Shown here piece by piece: positions 12,356 to 23,695 of a DNA stretch of 64,000 bases. Each line of letters begins with the position of its first letter. Position 1 is the first letter of the stretch. The stretch covers positions 33,085,913 to 33,149,912 of the forward strand of contig JAAONU010000019.1 in the NCBI GenBank assembly GCA_012932295.1, written 5' to 3'. The translations under genes were made by a program, and so were the position numbers. The DNA is from Cyclina sinensis (lineage: Eukaryota; Mollusca; Bivalvia; Venerida; Veneridae). The notes under the pieces are model-generated. The model did not search any database, was not told the origin of the DNA, and saw only the letters and a program-made list of their open reading frames with translations.

Positions 12356-12864
12356 GGGGCAGGGCCAAATTTGATCCCAGGGGCAAAATTTGAACCAACT
12401 TGTTAGCAGTTCACAAGACAATGCTACAGACCAAATCTTAAGGCTCAGGGCCTTGTGGTTTCAGAGAAGAAGATTTTTAAAGTTTCACTCTTTAAGCCTA
12501 TATAAAATCAATTGACCCCCGGGATGGGGCCAAATTTGACCCCAGGGGCATAATTGAACAAACTTGATAGATGTCCACTAGACACTGCCACATACCAAAT
12601 CTTAAGGCTCAGGGCCTTGTGGTTTCAGACAAGAAGATTTTCAAAGTTTTTCCTTTAAGTTGCCATAGCAACCAGAGTTCTTGATGGAATTAAATTCTTT
12701 GAACAACTTTGGTAGAGCTTCATGCAAGGAATATCTCAGGCAAGTTTCATCAAATTTGGCCCAGAGGTTTCAGAAAAGATGTCGTTTGAATGAAATTGTT
12801 GACGGACGACGGACAAAGTCAGGTCACAATAGCTCGCCATGAGCCAAAGGCTCAGGTGAGCTAA

Positions 12865-12994
12865 AAATTATGATCAATGTTTAAGTTTTCGGATGGGAAT
12901 GGCAAAAACAAAGGCAGCAGCAATGACAATGGGAACGACACCATGACTATAGCAATAACTCGATTTTTTCTTAAAAAAAAGTCGAGCTAAAAAT
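12865..12994 (+). mobile_element. 'B'-type element tail only
   Basis: Carries the B pre-tail (TTTTCGGATGGGAATGGCAA, ACGACACCATGACTATAGCA) and a hairpin ACTCGATTTTTT...AAAAAGTCGAGCTAAAAA ending near 12993. The array and head are missing. Confidence 0.75.
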
Positions 12995-13014
12995 ACTGTT
13001 CCTTTTAATGGCTT

Positions 13015-13142
13015 TTATTCATCAATACTTATGAATTCAACTTTTCCAACAACACCATTTACTTGACGGTCAGGAAAATCAATATTCTTTGTGATCATGA
13101 CAGTTGCTCCAACAGCTATAGTTAGAGTAGACGGAAATCCCC
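13015..13142 (-). pseudogene. PIF1-like / Helitron-type helicase, C-terminal remnant
   Basis: Seen: on the minus strand a 40-residue frame reads GFPSTLTIAVGATVMITKNI, DFPDRQVNGVVGKVEF and ISIDE, then stops at 13015-13017. Known: G-LP--L-I-VGA-VM-T-NID----L-NG--G-V is the conserved stretch near the C-terminal end of PIF1-type helicases, abundant in mollusc genomes as Helitron/Helentron Rep-Hel proteins. Inference: this is a broken piece of an autonomous Helitron-like element. The frame is lost upstream of about 13145, where an unrelated repeat begins, so no Rep domain or Walker motifs remain. Its neighbour is a B-type tail (12865-12994). A host PIF1 exon is possible but unlikely, because no splice sites were evident and the stop lies directly after the motif. 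Confidence 0.65.
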
Positions 13143-13640
13143 CTGTTGAGTATATCTGACTGGTGGTCAGTTATGGACCGGACAAGAAATATACCCTGTA
13201 ACAGACCATGTTAGGCTTTGACCTCCAAGTGTGACCTTGACCTTTGAGGCAGGTGTCTGGGTATTGCGCATGACACGTTCTCTCATTACTGTAAACATTT
13301 GTGCCAAGTATTTTCAAAATCCCTTGATGGATGGGAAAGTTATAGACCGGACACGACATATATACTCCAGCAGACAATGTTGACCTTTAATTATCAAGTG
13401 TGGCCTTGATCTTGGAGGTAGGGGTGTGAATTCAGGCATGACACAACGTCTTATTATAACAAACATCAAATTGTGCCAAACTATTTCAAATTCTGTTGAG
13501 GAATGGCTTAGTTATGGACTGGACATGAAAGTGTGACTGACAGACAGACGGACAGATGGATGGAAGGATGGACGGAAGGACAGAGCCCATTTCTATATCC
13601 CCCTTTTTTCTTCGAAAAGACGGGTAACAAAAGTATTTCA
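13143..13640 (+). repeat. Degenerate ~170-bp tandem units and microsatellite
   Basis: About two to three units with GTTATGGACCGGACA-type blocks at 13171, 13340 and 13510, and TGTGACCTTGACCTTTGAGG. A GACAGACAGACGGACAGATG microsatellite covers about 13537-13580. A CCCCCTTTTTTC stretch resembles a degraded tail hairpin. Confidence 0.6.
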
Positions 13641-13864
13641 GCAGGGAAATCTCCATGCAAAACTAGATGCTTTTTTTTTACAAGAAAATGTATGTCTCCA
13701 TCCACCCCCAACCAACTCAGGCCACAGAACTCCTGCAAAAATCAGTCAAGTGGAAAATCATGACAATATGCACAACTACACTAGGTACTGAACATTTCTC
13801 TAAGGTTTCATTAAATTTTGCTGATGAATATAATTATCAGGAATTGCACAGACAAAAGACAGAA
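13641..13864 (+). mobile_element. AACTAGATG-type head, short degenerate copy
   Basis: AAACTAGATGCTTTTTTTTA at about 13660 followed by GTATGTCTCC matches the head at 11111. The following 170 bases show no array. Confidence 0.5.
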
Positions 13865-16340
13865 GAGATGTTTGTAAAACATATACTGTGAAATCATTAA
13901 TATTCGTGGGAGATTAATTTTCGTGGATTACGTGGTTCAGGTAACCCACGAAATCAAGTCCCGACGAACAAATTGTGCCCAAGATAATGTTAAGTATGCC
14001 AAATCAGTCAATAGCACCAAACAAGGCGGAGACGTGAGACGTAGTTGGTACATTGTCCGTAGACAAGTTGTGTGCTTACCAGCGGCTTTTTTGTACTTCA
14101 TTCAATGAATCAATGATAAACATAGGTATGAATCGGATACTAAACCGACTGATGAGTTTTTTTTCAGTTGTGTATCTGTATTTTGTTTATTTACTAAGTG
14201 CATCCAAACTGAAAGTTGAAATTGTAGTGACGTAGCGTCACGTGTCTGTCAAACCACACTATACTGCGGATGCTATTTGCATTTATGCGGTCCCTGAATG
14301 AAATGTTTATTTTTTCTGATATTGAGTAAACTATTATTACTTTTTAAACTTATTACTTAGTATAGTAAACTGACTACTAGATTTCGTCTGTATTCTCACC
14401 AAATTCACATTTTATGATACCTGAATGGTTATACTAGTTAACTGCAACATAAATAAAAACAACAGTCATGTAACATTTATTTTTCACTATTTTAAATCAT
14501 TCAAACACAATATCAATATCAACGCATTTATTAACATAAGCAGCACATGCTGCAAACAAAAAGCTTAATTGGAGCTAATTATAATTAAGGTTGCATTATC
14601 AAAGACGGAAGGCCGACGTTTTTCACAGCTTTAAAATTCATAAAGACAGTTTTTACACACCTTAAATTTTAACAATGAAAAACATGCGCAACATATTACA
14701 AAGTATAATTGACACTTGACACTTGTTAATTGAGAAGACCGATCTGTAGGTTAAAAACCATAGTAACGAATCTTCGGTTGTTTGGTCAGGTGGAACACGT
14801 TAACTTGCATGTGTCAACAATTTCATAGCACAAATGTTTGTATTGTTTGCAAGGTTTCCTTTCACTGAATGTTGAAATCAACAAATTTTCTGCCCCATAT
14901 TTTTTTTAACCTGCAACTGAATTCCACGAATTAAGGACACCACGAAATTGCCTTCTGCCGGCAAACCATGCAATATTATGTCCTTGAATTTAAATGATTT
15001 CACAGTATGCCACCCTAGCGCCTTATTCCAAGAGGCAGCCATGAAGTTTTGAGGAGCTGGTACCAAGCGTTCTATAGTTATTGATGGGAAACCATTTTGC
15101 TATTCAAGGACACTGTGACCACGGCCTCTGACCTGTTGACCTGAAAAACTAAAGGACTCATCTACAAGTCATGAACAACTTATATACAAAGTTTGAGGAA
15201 CATGGATCCAAGCTTTCTACACTTATTCACCGGGAACCGTCTGCTTTCCAAGGTCACTGTAAGCCTTGACCTCTGACCAAATGACCTGAAAAATGATAGT
15301 TGTCAGCTACAGATCATGACAAACCTAAGTCTGATGGACCTGGGCCCAAGGATTCCCTAAATATTCAGCAGAAACTGTTTTGCTTTTCAAGGTGACTGAG
15401 ACCTTGACCTTTGACCTTATAATCCTAAAAACTACAGGGGTCATCTAATTGTCATGACCAACCTATGTATGAAACTTGAAGGAGCTGGGCCCAAGCGTTC
15501 AACAGTAATTGACAAGACACTATTTTGCTATACAAGGTCACTGTGACCTTGACTTTTGACCTGAAAAACTAAAAGGGTCATCTACTAGTCATGACCAATC
15601 TACAAACTAAGTGTGAACAACCTGGGTCCAAGCATTCTATAGTTATTGATTGGAAACTGTTTTGCTATAACAGGTCGCTTTGACCTTGACCTTTGACCTT
15701 GTTACCTGAAAAACTATTGGGGTCCTCTACTAGTCATGACCAACTTACATACTAAGTTTGAACAACCTGGGATTAAGGGTTATATAGTTATTGACCTAAA
15801 ACCATTTTGCTCTTCAAGGTCACAGTGACCTTGACCTTTGACCTGGTGATGTGAAAAACTATAGGAGTCATCTACTTGTCATAACAAACTTACACACTAA
15901 GTATGAAGAACTTGGGACCAAGGGTTATAATATATAGTTATTGATCTAAAACCATTTTGCTCTTCCAGGTCACAGTGTTGATCTTTGACCTGGTGACGTG
16001 AAAAACTATAGGAGTCATCTACTGTCATAACAAACTTACACACTAAGTATGAAGAACTTGGGACCAAGCCTTCTAAAGTAATTGATCGGAAACCATTTTC
16101 CGTTTCAAGGTCCATGTGATCTTGACCTTAGACCTGGTTACCTGAAAAACTAAAGGGGTCATCTACTAGTCATGACCAACCTACAGACTGAGCTTGAACA
16201 AACTGGGACCAGGATTTCTATAGTTATTGATCAGAAAAAATTTTGCTTTTCAAGCTCCATGAGACCCTTGACCTTTGACCTGAAAAACTATTGGGGTCAT
16301 CTCCTAGTAATGACCAACCCACACACTAAGTTTAAACAAG
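13865..16340 (+). mobile_element. 'D' element with 145-bp array, split by a 1.1-kb TA element
   Basis: The head AGAGATGTTTGTAAAACATA at 13865 continues at 15006 (GCCACCCTAGCGCCTTATTC), matching the uninterrupted head at 56689. Between 15040 and 16330 are about nine units of a 145-bp monomer (TCATCTACTAGTCATGACCA, TTATTGATCGGAAACCATTTTGC broken over two lines of the array). Exact 19-nt TGACCTTGACCTTTGACCT occurs at 15681 and 15826. The tail is not clear. Confidence 0.75.
13886..15005. mobile_element. 1.12-kb TA-flanked DNA element, TIR CTGTGAAATCATT
   Basis: The 13-bp terminal inverted repeats CTGTGAAATCATT (13886-13898) and its complement (14993-15005) are flanked by TA on both sides (13884-13885, 15006-15007). 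The same repeat without insertion is present at 56704-56720, reading AAAACATATATGC, which shows the empty TA site. Subterminal ATTCGTGG and CCACGAA blocks are mutually inverted. No transposase is visible, so it is a non-autonomous element with Tc1/mariner-like target choice. Confidence 0.82.
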
Positions 16341-16787
16341 AAACATCACAATGCGACGAAACCAATTTTTCAACATTAATGTTTCACAAAAGCTTTGTCA
16401 TCAAGCGCCATGGTGCATATTGTGAGCATTTTTTTTAATTGAAATGTTTTGGAATTATGGCCTTTTTATTTTTTTAACATGAATAATAAATAGATGAACA
16501 TTAATTTGAATCTTTCATAGTTCTACAGATCTGAAATGCTAATTGTATCTTATTATATGCACATTATTGAAAACAACGAACTTAGGTACAAATTAATTTT
16601 ATTCATAATACTAATCTATTCATTCGATTACAGTAGAATATTATTATTTTGCTTGGTCATTTTCTTTGCTTTTCACATTTCGTTGTTTATTATTTAATAT
16701 TTACATTTATCATTGCTCTATGATGGGGAGTGCCTTCGACTGACACTCATATACAGAAAAAGGAGATAAAAAATCAAAATCTTTTTA
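16341..16787. other. No gene seen; AT-rich
   Basis: AT-rich intron sequence with no convincing repeat or reading frame. Confidence 0.5.
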
Positions 16788-17506
16788 AACAAGAGGGCCG
16801 TGATGGCCCTAAATCGTTCACCTGAGTCTCATTGCTCATGTTACAAGTATCATTACTGGTTGTTCCCGAAATGGAAATACACCTGTGTTATTGCATTCTG
16901 CCCTCAGGTACATTCGTACTCAATATATTGTGGTCGGATCGCTTTTAGTAATCTCGTCGCTTAGCACACATTTTGAGAGACACTGAGGTGTGAATGGCAG
17001 TGGCCACGTTAAAATCTGCCTCCTAATAAATGGGATTTTTCAGTGGATATATAAATGTGACATTGGAATATTTTACATGTAAATGTTCGTAAAGATGAGC
17101 TTTATCTAAGAGTGGACTTTAGACAATGAAATTATCTGCAATTAAGCAGATACACGCAGAAACAATGTAAACAATAGTGATATATAGCCTTCGGCTATTT
17201 TGTTGCGCATATCCTAAGATACTTTAGCTGTGAAAATTGCAAAACATGGATTATATAGCATAAAAGTGTAGTCTTTAGTTTGTCCTAAGGCTACAAAGTG
17301 GATTAATGCTGTGGACTATTTTCATATCAGACTGGTAATTTTCAGCTTAGTTACCTTAGACTCTTTCTATACATTGTTGTATAAAATAAAACTAACTGTA
17401 GAAGTCCATTAACAATGTCCTGGAGGTCTTAGCCAATTTGAAAATACAGCGAAAATTGATATCAAGGTAACCCGGCATTTCAATTTAAATTCGTCACGGT
17501 TGAGTG

Positions 17507-17655
17507 CGACGCTTTATTCGTTACGGACTGGACGCTGGCGGCCCTTTCGCGTGCTCGTGCCGGTCCACGTCATCATTAGTTCGACGCTAAATACTCTTCA
17601 CGTATTGGACACTGGCGGCGCTTTAGCGTGCTCATGCCGGTCTAATATATACTAT
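17507..17655 (+). promoter_or_regulatory. Tandem duplicated ~75-bp unit in the LINE 5'UTR
   Basis: Two units start CGACGCT at 17507 and 17582. Each contains GGAC-CTGGCGGC-CTTT-GCGTGCTC-TGCCGGTC, GC-rich in an AT-rich element, and the second ends at the ORF1 start. LINE 5'UTR monomers often hold the internal promoter; that role here is inference. Confidence 0.55.
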
Positions 17656-19353
17656 GGATGAAGATATGAGCAATGTCGAGTTTGAACCTCCTACAGATAA
17701 TACCGAGGTTAAGGTTCCCGTTTCCGCCCCTGGCACGTCAGTAAACAATGTCACACCAGCTGATGAAAAAAACATATCAACAGAAACATTGCAGCTTCAG
17801 CAACTGGAGCAGGATGTTACGGTAACTCTGCCCAGGTCGGATATAGGTCGAGCTGCCGACGACGATGATTTAGATCCAGGAGATCCATTCTTCGTTGAAT
17901 ACACTCGCCTCATAAACCTGTACCATGAGTTGCCTTCTGGTATGTTTCTGAACAGACTTGTATGTGATTACAGGTCCAGTGAACCTGATTTAGAAAACAC
18001 ACGCCAGCTTTTCTTCGAAGCATTAAAATCCTATGATGACTTTCCATTTGAGTTTGAGTCTCAACTGAAGCGCCGGACTACTAGCAAAAGTGACATAGCA
18101 GTAAATAAGCTAGCAAATGACATTTAAACCATCCTATCGATTATGGCTGGCGAAGATTACTCAAACATGAAGGAAATGATTAGTAATGGACAACATAAAC
18201 GTGTGCAGAATATTATTGACAACTCTTTAAATGTCACATCTCATGGTGACACGCCGGCACGACATACTTTCAGTAAGCCTAAATCAACTGTGCAGGTCAG
18301 TGTTGCGGAATTTACAATGTTGAAAGATACCGTTTCGCGCATGGAGGCTGACATGTTAAAAATGAAACAAACGATGCAAGCTACTGATAAATTAAGAGCT
18401 GAGCAGACAACGACTATACGTACCACAGTGAACAGCATTAAAGTTGCTATGCATGATTTAAGCGCGTGCATCTCAAACGCCGTGACTAATTGTCAGAAGG
18501 TGTCCGATTCCGTCGCTAGTTCTTTAACTGAAACGATGAAAAATGGACTAAACTCTCTTGAAAATCGTGTTCAGTCTCTTGAGAATATAACGCGTCAGCG
18601 GGGAACCGCTAATGCTTCGCCCAATATCAGTGTAAGGTCGCCGGTGCCAAATACATATAATATTTCACCTCGTGCTACTCATCCCATGTATCCTATACAT
18701 GCCTTTCCTGTGCTGTGCCATTTCCTTTAGTATACGGTAAACCACCAAGCCCTCCGCGCGGGATACCACCGCAACATTCAACTTCGCCTTCAGGTCAACA
18801 CTTGGTGGGTACGGCTGTTGAGCAGTCTTCTGCTGAAACTATCACTGATACGGTGCCACCGGTGCATGGTCCTACACAAGAGCCAAATCAACAACTGGCT
18901 GATTCCATTCCTGTAAGAGTAACATATCGCGCTACTCAGCCGAATTCTAACGACTTTGTGAAAAAGGGTAAACGTAAACCAAAGTGCCTGTATGTTAGCG
19001 GATATGATAATTCCGTGCCGGCAAATGCAATTACGCAATTTGTGAGTGATAAAGGTGTCAGTGTGGCGTCTGTTAGCATATTCCCAACTCGTAGATCCCC
19101 GAGAAAGGTGATAGTGCGTCTCTGTGTAAGAAACGATGAGTATGCTGCATATCCTTTGCAAGAAGGATTTTGGCCGCGTGGAATTGTGTGCAAATTATGG
19201 CAATCACGTGACAAAATGCGTCATAATAATAGATTGGCGCAACGTAGCGGGTATTCCTTACCGCCTCGTTTCAGAAATATAAACTCTTCAGCGGATCTCT
19301 CGACAACAAACAGCACAATGACTGTCACGAACCAATTAACGGATTACCGATAG
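17654..19353 (+). pseudogene. LINE ORF1 (coiled-coil RNA-binding protein), broken
   Basis: Known role: ORF1 proteins bind the element RNA and act as chaperones in the retrotransposition particle. Seen: the start is ATG at 17654 (MDEDMSNVEF). The N-terminal part (to 18127) is acidic, with DDDDLDPGDPFF. An in-frame TAA at 18125-18127 interrupts it, and the same frame continues through MAGEDYSNMKEMISNGQHKR to about 18700, including a heptad-like coiled coil (about 18305-18590, MLKDTVSRMEADMLKMKQTM and NGLNSLENRVQSLENI). A frameshift near 18700-18720 leads to the last part, which is proline-rich and then has a compact basic domain (KCLYVSGYD ... PTRRSPRKVIVRLCV ... GFWPRGIVCKLW) like the C-terminal fold of other LINE ORF1 proteins. 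It ends at 19353. ORF2 follows about 100 bases later. Confidence 0.85.
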
Positions 19354-19458
19354 ACCATAGCACATAGTCCTCATACAACTGATTTCATTTCTCAATTTGC
19401 TATGAAACTAGTTATAAAATATCTTTCAGTTATGTTGCAAAGTCTATTACTTATTATC

Positions 19459-22400
19459 ATGAATTTAAATGTAATGTGTTGGAATGTTTCAGGTCTAATG
19501 TCAAGTTCGTCGTACTTATGCGATGCACTGATAAAATATAAATGGGATATATGTGGCATATCTGAACATTTTCTGACTCCACAAAATATGCACTTCGTTG
19601 ATACCCTTATATCAGACTATAAGTTTCATATCATATGTGACAAAGATTTATATGTACCAAGTTCACGCAGAATAGGCAAAGGTGGTGTAGGTATATGTTA
19701 CCATAAACGATTAGATCATCTTATTGTTCCATTGGATTGTGATGATGACCGTATCTGTGGTGTTCAAATGCAATTATTGCCTGGCCAGTGCATATTTATT
19801 TTTCATCTCTATTTGCCATGTTCTAACCATTCGATTGCAAGTTATAGGAATTATATCGATAAACTTTATGATATTTGGAATACATATTCAATGCATGGTG
19901 TTGTAGCCTTTATGGGCGATTACAACGCCCAATACCTGGAAAACGGTAGTACACGTGATAAATTAATGTTCAAAATTATTTCTGATACAAGTTTAAGTGT
20001 TGTTAATGTATTACCTATGTGCAGAGGACCCATGTACTCATATGTTTCGTATGATGATAAGTGCCGTACTTTAATTGATCACGTGTGTGTACCCACAGGT
20101 ATTTTAGACTGTGTAACTGGTTGTCAGATTATTGATGACCATTGTCTTAATGTTTCAACACATAGGCCTGTCTTAACAAAATTTACATTTCCAGTTAATT
20201 TATCAAATGAAAATTTAAATGTTGCTGAATCTGATAAAACAGTGAACTGGAAAAAAGTTGATGATGATTTGATTTATCAATATAATATGTTGTTAATGAG
20301 TGATGACGACCTATGTGATCTGACACATTGTGGCCTTGACATGGCAGGAATTGATAATGCCTGTGAAACTATTGTCACAAAAGTGAATAACTATGCTATG
20401 AGCGTATTTCCAAGAAAAAGATATGTAACATTTTTGAAGCCATATTGGAACGACGAACTATCTTCTGCCCATAAAACAATGTCGGAACTTCGTGCAATAT
20501 GGTGCCGAGAGGGTCGTCCACGGGGTTGTGGTCACCAAGCTTATATGAGCTATAAATGCGCTAAGAGGAAATTCCGTAGATTACATAGAAATGTGACATT
20601 TAAATATTTGCGTTTCTTAAATGAAGAAATGGATCGTACAGCAGAGCTTGATTCTGATCGTTTTTGGAGACAAGTTAAGTGTAGACGCAAAAATAAACAA
20701 TCGAATCTTTGTGCTGGTATTAACTTTGACGGTCGTGTTGTTAGAGACCGGAGTGAAATTACTGATGGATGGGGAAAGTATTTCGAAAATCTGTATTCTT
20801 CGACAGAAAGTGTTCAATTTGATAAAGAATTGTTCAACAGAGTTGAGCGCGAGGCGTCTACTTTCGACAATGTTCAGCATGACACAACCGTCGTTGTACT
20901 TCCTGAAGATGTCAGCGATGCAATTCTTAGTGTTCCGAAATGTAAAGCAGGCGGGGTTGATAATTTGCAATATGAACATTTTATACATGCAAGGACTATT
21001 ATTTCACCTGTACTTGCCAATCTTTTTACTCAAATGCTTCGGAAGAGTTATGTCCCAGTATCTTTAAAGCGCGGTGTGATAGTAACACTACACAAGGGAG
21101 GTAATAAACGTAAAGATCAACCAGATAATTATCGCGGATTACTCTCACATCTGTTGTTCTTAAATTGTTTGAAACTATTGTTATGAATCGATGCAAACAC
21201 GAAATTTTATCATGCATAAACAAACAGCAAGGAGGCTTTCAGGAAGGTTTAGGGTGTTTGGTGACGTTATTCATTGTCCGTGAAAGTATCCACTATTCGC
21301 GAGAACTTGGATCTCCAGTCTACGTATGTTACCTGGACGGCCGCAAAGCATTTGATACAGTATGGCATTCTGGTTTGCTGTATAAACTGAGACATGAATG
21401 TAACATTGACAATACGTCTTTCAAAGCTATTCAAGCAATGTATACAGATATGCAAAGTTGTGTGAAATTCCAAGGACTTTCTTCAAGTTGGTTCAACGTT
21501 GATCAAGGCACGCGTCAAGGTGGGAAGAGTTCCCCCGTATTTTACTTATTGTACATTAATGACCTTATACGACAGTTACAAGACAGTGGGCTTGGAATGT
21601 GCATTTACAATTTTGATGTAGGCTCACCAACCGTTGCAGACGACATGATGCTGATGTCTTACTCAGTGAGCGGTTTACAGTACGTGCCAGGAGGAACTCT
21701 CGTTTTCTTCGAGGTCGTCGCGGACTACCCATTCCTTAAAACGCGACCAGATCTGCCGCATTTCGAGGATCACCGCCGCGAACATGGTCACCAAATATCG
21801 CGGCGGACGTCCGCTAAATGATTCCGCGAACTTTTTCACAGGTAAGAATTGACGTATCGAGGCTGGCTAAGTTCCGGATTACACGCATTTCGGCGAATTT
21901 TACGCTTTAAAATATCATTTAAATGTATAAAACTGTCATTCTGATGCATTTGTTTACAAACGCTCATATTTGTTAACGGAAAGAATGACAATTCAAAACC
22001 GAAAGTAATTGTTTCTCGGAACAGCTGACCCTATTTTCAGAAAATAAATTGACTGGTTTCCGATTTACACGTGTTAAACTGCTTCCCTATATTTAAAGAA
22101 AACATACAACATGTAAACCCTACTGCGACATCTGTATCGTCTATGCGCTTGACAAAATTATTAATCGATTTTGCTATACAATAACGAGCGTTTTAACGAC
22201 GGAAGTACACATAAAACTACACAGCAAATGTATTAGAAATTTGGTTTTAATTTTACCAAATGTCACATAATTGGCAGACGTAAAATGCACAGTTTCATTA
22301 CGATCATTTCATTAAATGTTCAGCTTATCCAGGTGAGTTATGACCCTAATTATTTTCGCTCTGGTCGTCAAATATCGCCACGATATTTCGCGATGTCGAG

Positions 22401-23695
22401 ACATCGAGGAAATCCGCTTTTTTCCTCGATGCCGCGGCGGATATTTTTTTTCCGCGTCCGCGAAATAAAGCGGAAAATGTGAGTTCCTCCTGGCGCGTAC
22501 TGTAAATGAAATGTTGAACATCTGTAACACATACGCTAACAAATGGCGATATCAATATAATCCTGGAAAGTGCTCTATAGTAGTATACAATGATAACAAC
22601 AGGGATAATATTAGTAGAACATTCAAAATGGGATCAAACACAATTGCTGAGCAGAATCAATATGTTCATCTCGGCATTATAAGCGACTCATACTTAAACA
22701 CAAAAAGGTGCATTGAAGAAGCCTGTAGGAGGTTAAGAGGAACGTTTTTGAGCATTTGCAATAGTGGTGTCCATCCAGATAACTTAAATCCTATATCGTC
22801 CAAGAAAATCTACAATAGTGTGGTTATTCCTAAAAGTCTTTATGGCTGTGAGTTGTGGGATGTTATTTCTACAACGGATTTACAACTGCTTGAACGATCT
22901 CACAGATTTTGTATTAAAAACATACAGTCATTGAAGACAAATACACTCACAGACTACGTACTAAGCTCAATTGATATGGTGTCCATTGAATCATTAATAG
23001 ACTACAGAAAGTTGCAATTTTTGGGACAACTATGTCGTCTATCAAACAATTATTTAGCAAAAGATATTTTCAACAACAGACTAGTTCGTTTTCTGCAATT
23101 TAATACCCCATTCCGTTGATTTTTGCCAGATATCTATAGACTTCTACAAAAGTATCAACTATGCGATGTGTTACATACATACAAAGATACGGGATCCTTT
23201 CAATCGAAAATCGCTTGGAAACGTACACTTACAAAACATATAATTGATACTGAACAACTTAATCGATATAACAGGCTAATGACAAGTGAACATGGCGACC
23301 TTTTAAGAGCTGTGATAACAGTGAATGAGCCACATGTACTGTGGCAGATAGCAAAATGTAACCAAACTCTTTCGAATATATGTTCAGTATTAGTTTCCGC
23401 CATTGGAACTCTCTGTTCAGATGAATATATTCGAATGTGTTCAAAGTGTTCGGTGTTAACGGACGATATGACAACGCATTTGCTGCTGAACTGTTCTGAA
23501 AACAATTTATTAATTGAGTGTATGTGGAACAGCGTAATCGACCGCCTTGGCATGGACTGGTTTTCGGACTTGATCGGCCGTGAGCCTAGGGAGCAGTGTG
23601 TCAGGTGCCTTAGCTTGGCCATCCAGAATAACGATACGAAATTTTCAAACTTTTGGATGACTAAGTGTATCTTCAAAATGTACAAAGTGCATTAA
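19459..23695 (+). pseudogene. LINE ORF2: APE endonuclease + reverse transcriptase + CCHC, broken
   Basis: ATG at 19459 (MNLNVMCWNVSGL) is preferred over the in-frame ATG at 19402 because the endonuclease motif starts here. Endonuclease motifs: CWN, ISEHFL, GKGGVGI, FMGDYNAQ (about 19912-19932), LIDHVCVP (about 20074), STHRPV (about 20155). Reverse transcriptase: GGVDNLQYEHF, a block ending DNYRG where one base is missing at about 21137, then YLDGRKAFDTV (about 21330), QGTRQGGKSSPV (21504-21539) and VADDMM (about 21633; V in place of the usual Y or F). An 825-bp element is inserted at 21678. Beyond it are NPGKCSIV and YVHLGI. An in-frame TGA is at 23117-23119. The C-terminal part has C-x2-C-x9-H-x4-C (about 23437-23493). 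Apart from these four lesions the frame is open, so the copy is fairly young. Confidence 0.93.
21678..22502. mobile_element. 825-bp TA-flanked non-autonomous DNA element, copy 1 (inside LINE RT)
   Basis: The terminal inverted repeats are CAGTACGTGCCAGGAGGAAC (left) and the complement GTTCCTCCTGGCGCGTACTG (right), matching over about 22 bp with one difference, flanked by TA (21676-21677 and 22503-22504). GC-rich CGCGG-type subterminal blocks lie at both ends, with an 11-bp stem CATCGAGGAAA/TTTCCTCGATG at 22402-22431. Removing the element and one TA leaves the LINE reading frame continuous. There is no transposase. CAGGTAAGAA near 21838 and CAGGTGAGTT near 22331 look like splice donors. Confidence 0.93.

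Larger units (their letters stand above)
8595..12864 (+). mobile_element. GGGCC-type element split by two other elements
   Basis: The head is at 8595 and its body continues to 8940. It is interrupted by a different element (8941-10530) and resumes as ATTCGAAAATGCTTGATAAA, which matches the uninterrupted copies near 26630 and 54655. The 167-bp array from 10560 is interrupted again at 11111-12355, then continues to the pre-tail block and the tail hairpin at 12831-12862 (ATGAGCC/GGCTCA variant). Confidence 0.82.

Noticed and set aside
18241..18471. Minus-strand ORFs within the LINE
   Set aside because: Shadows of ORF1 and ORF2 in opposite frames.
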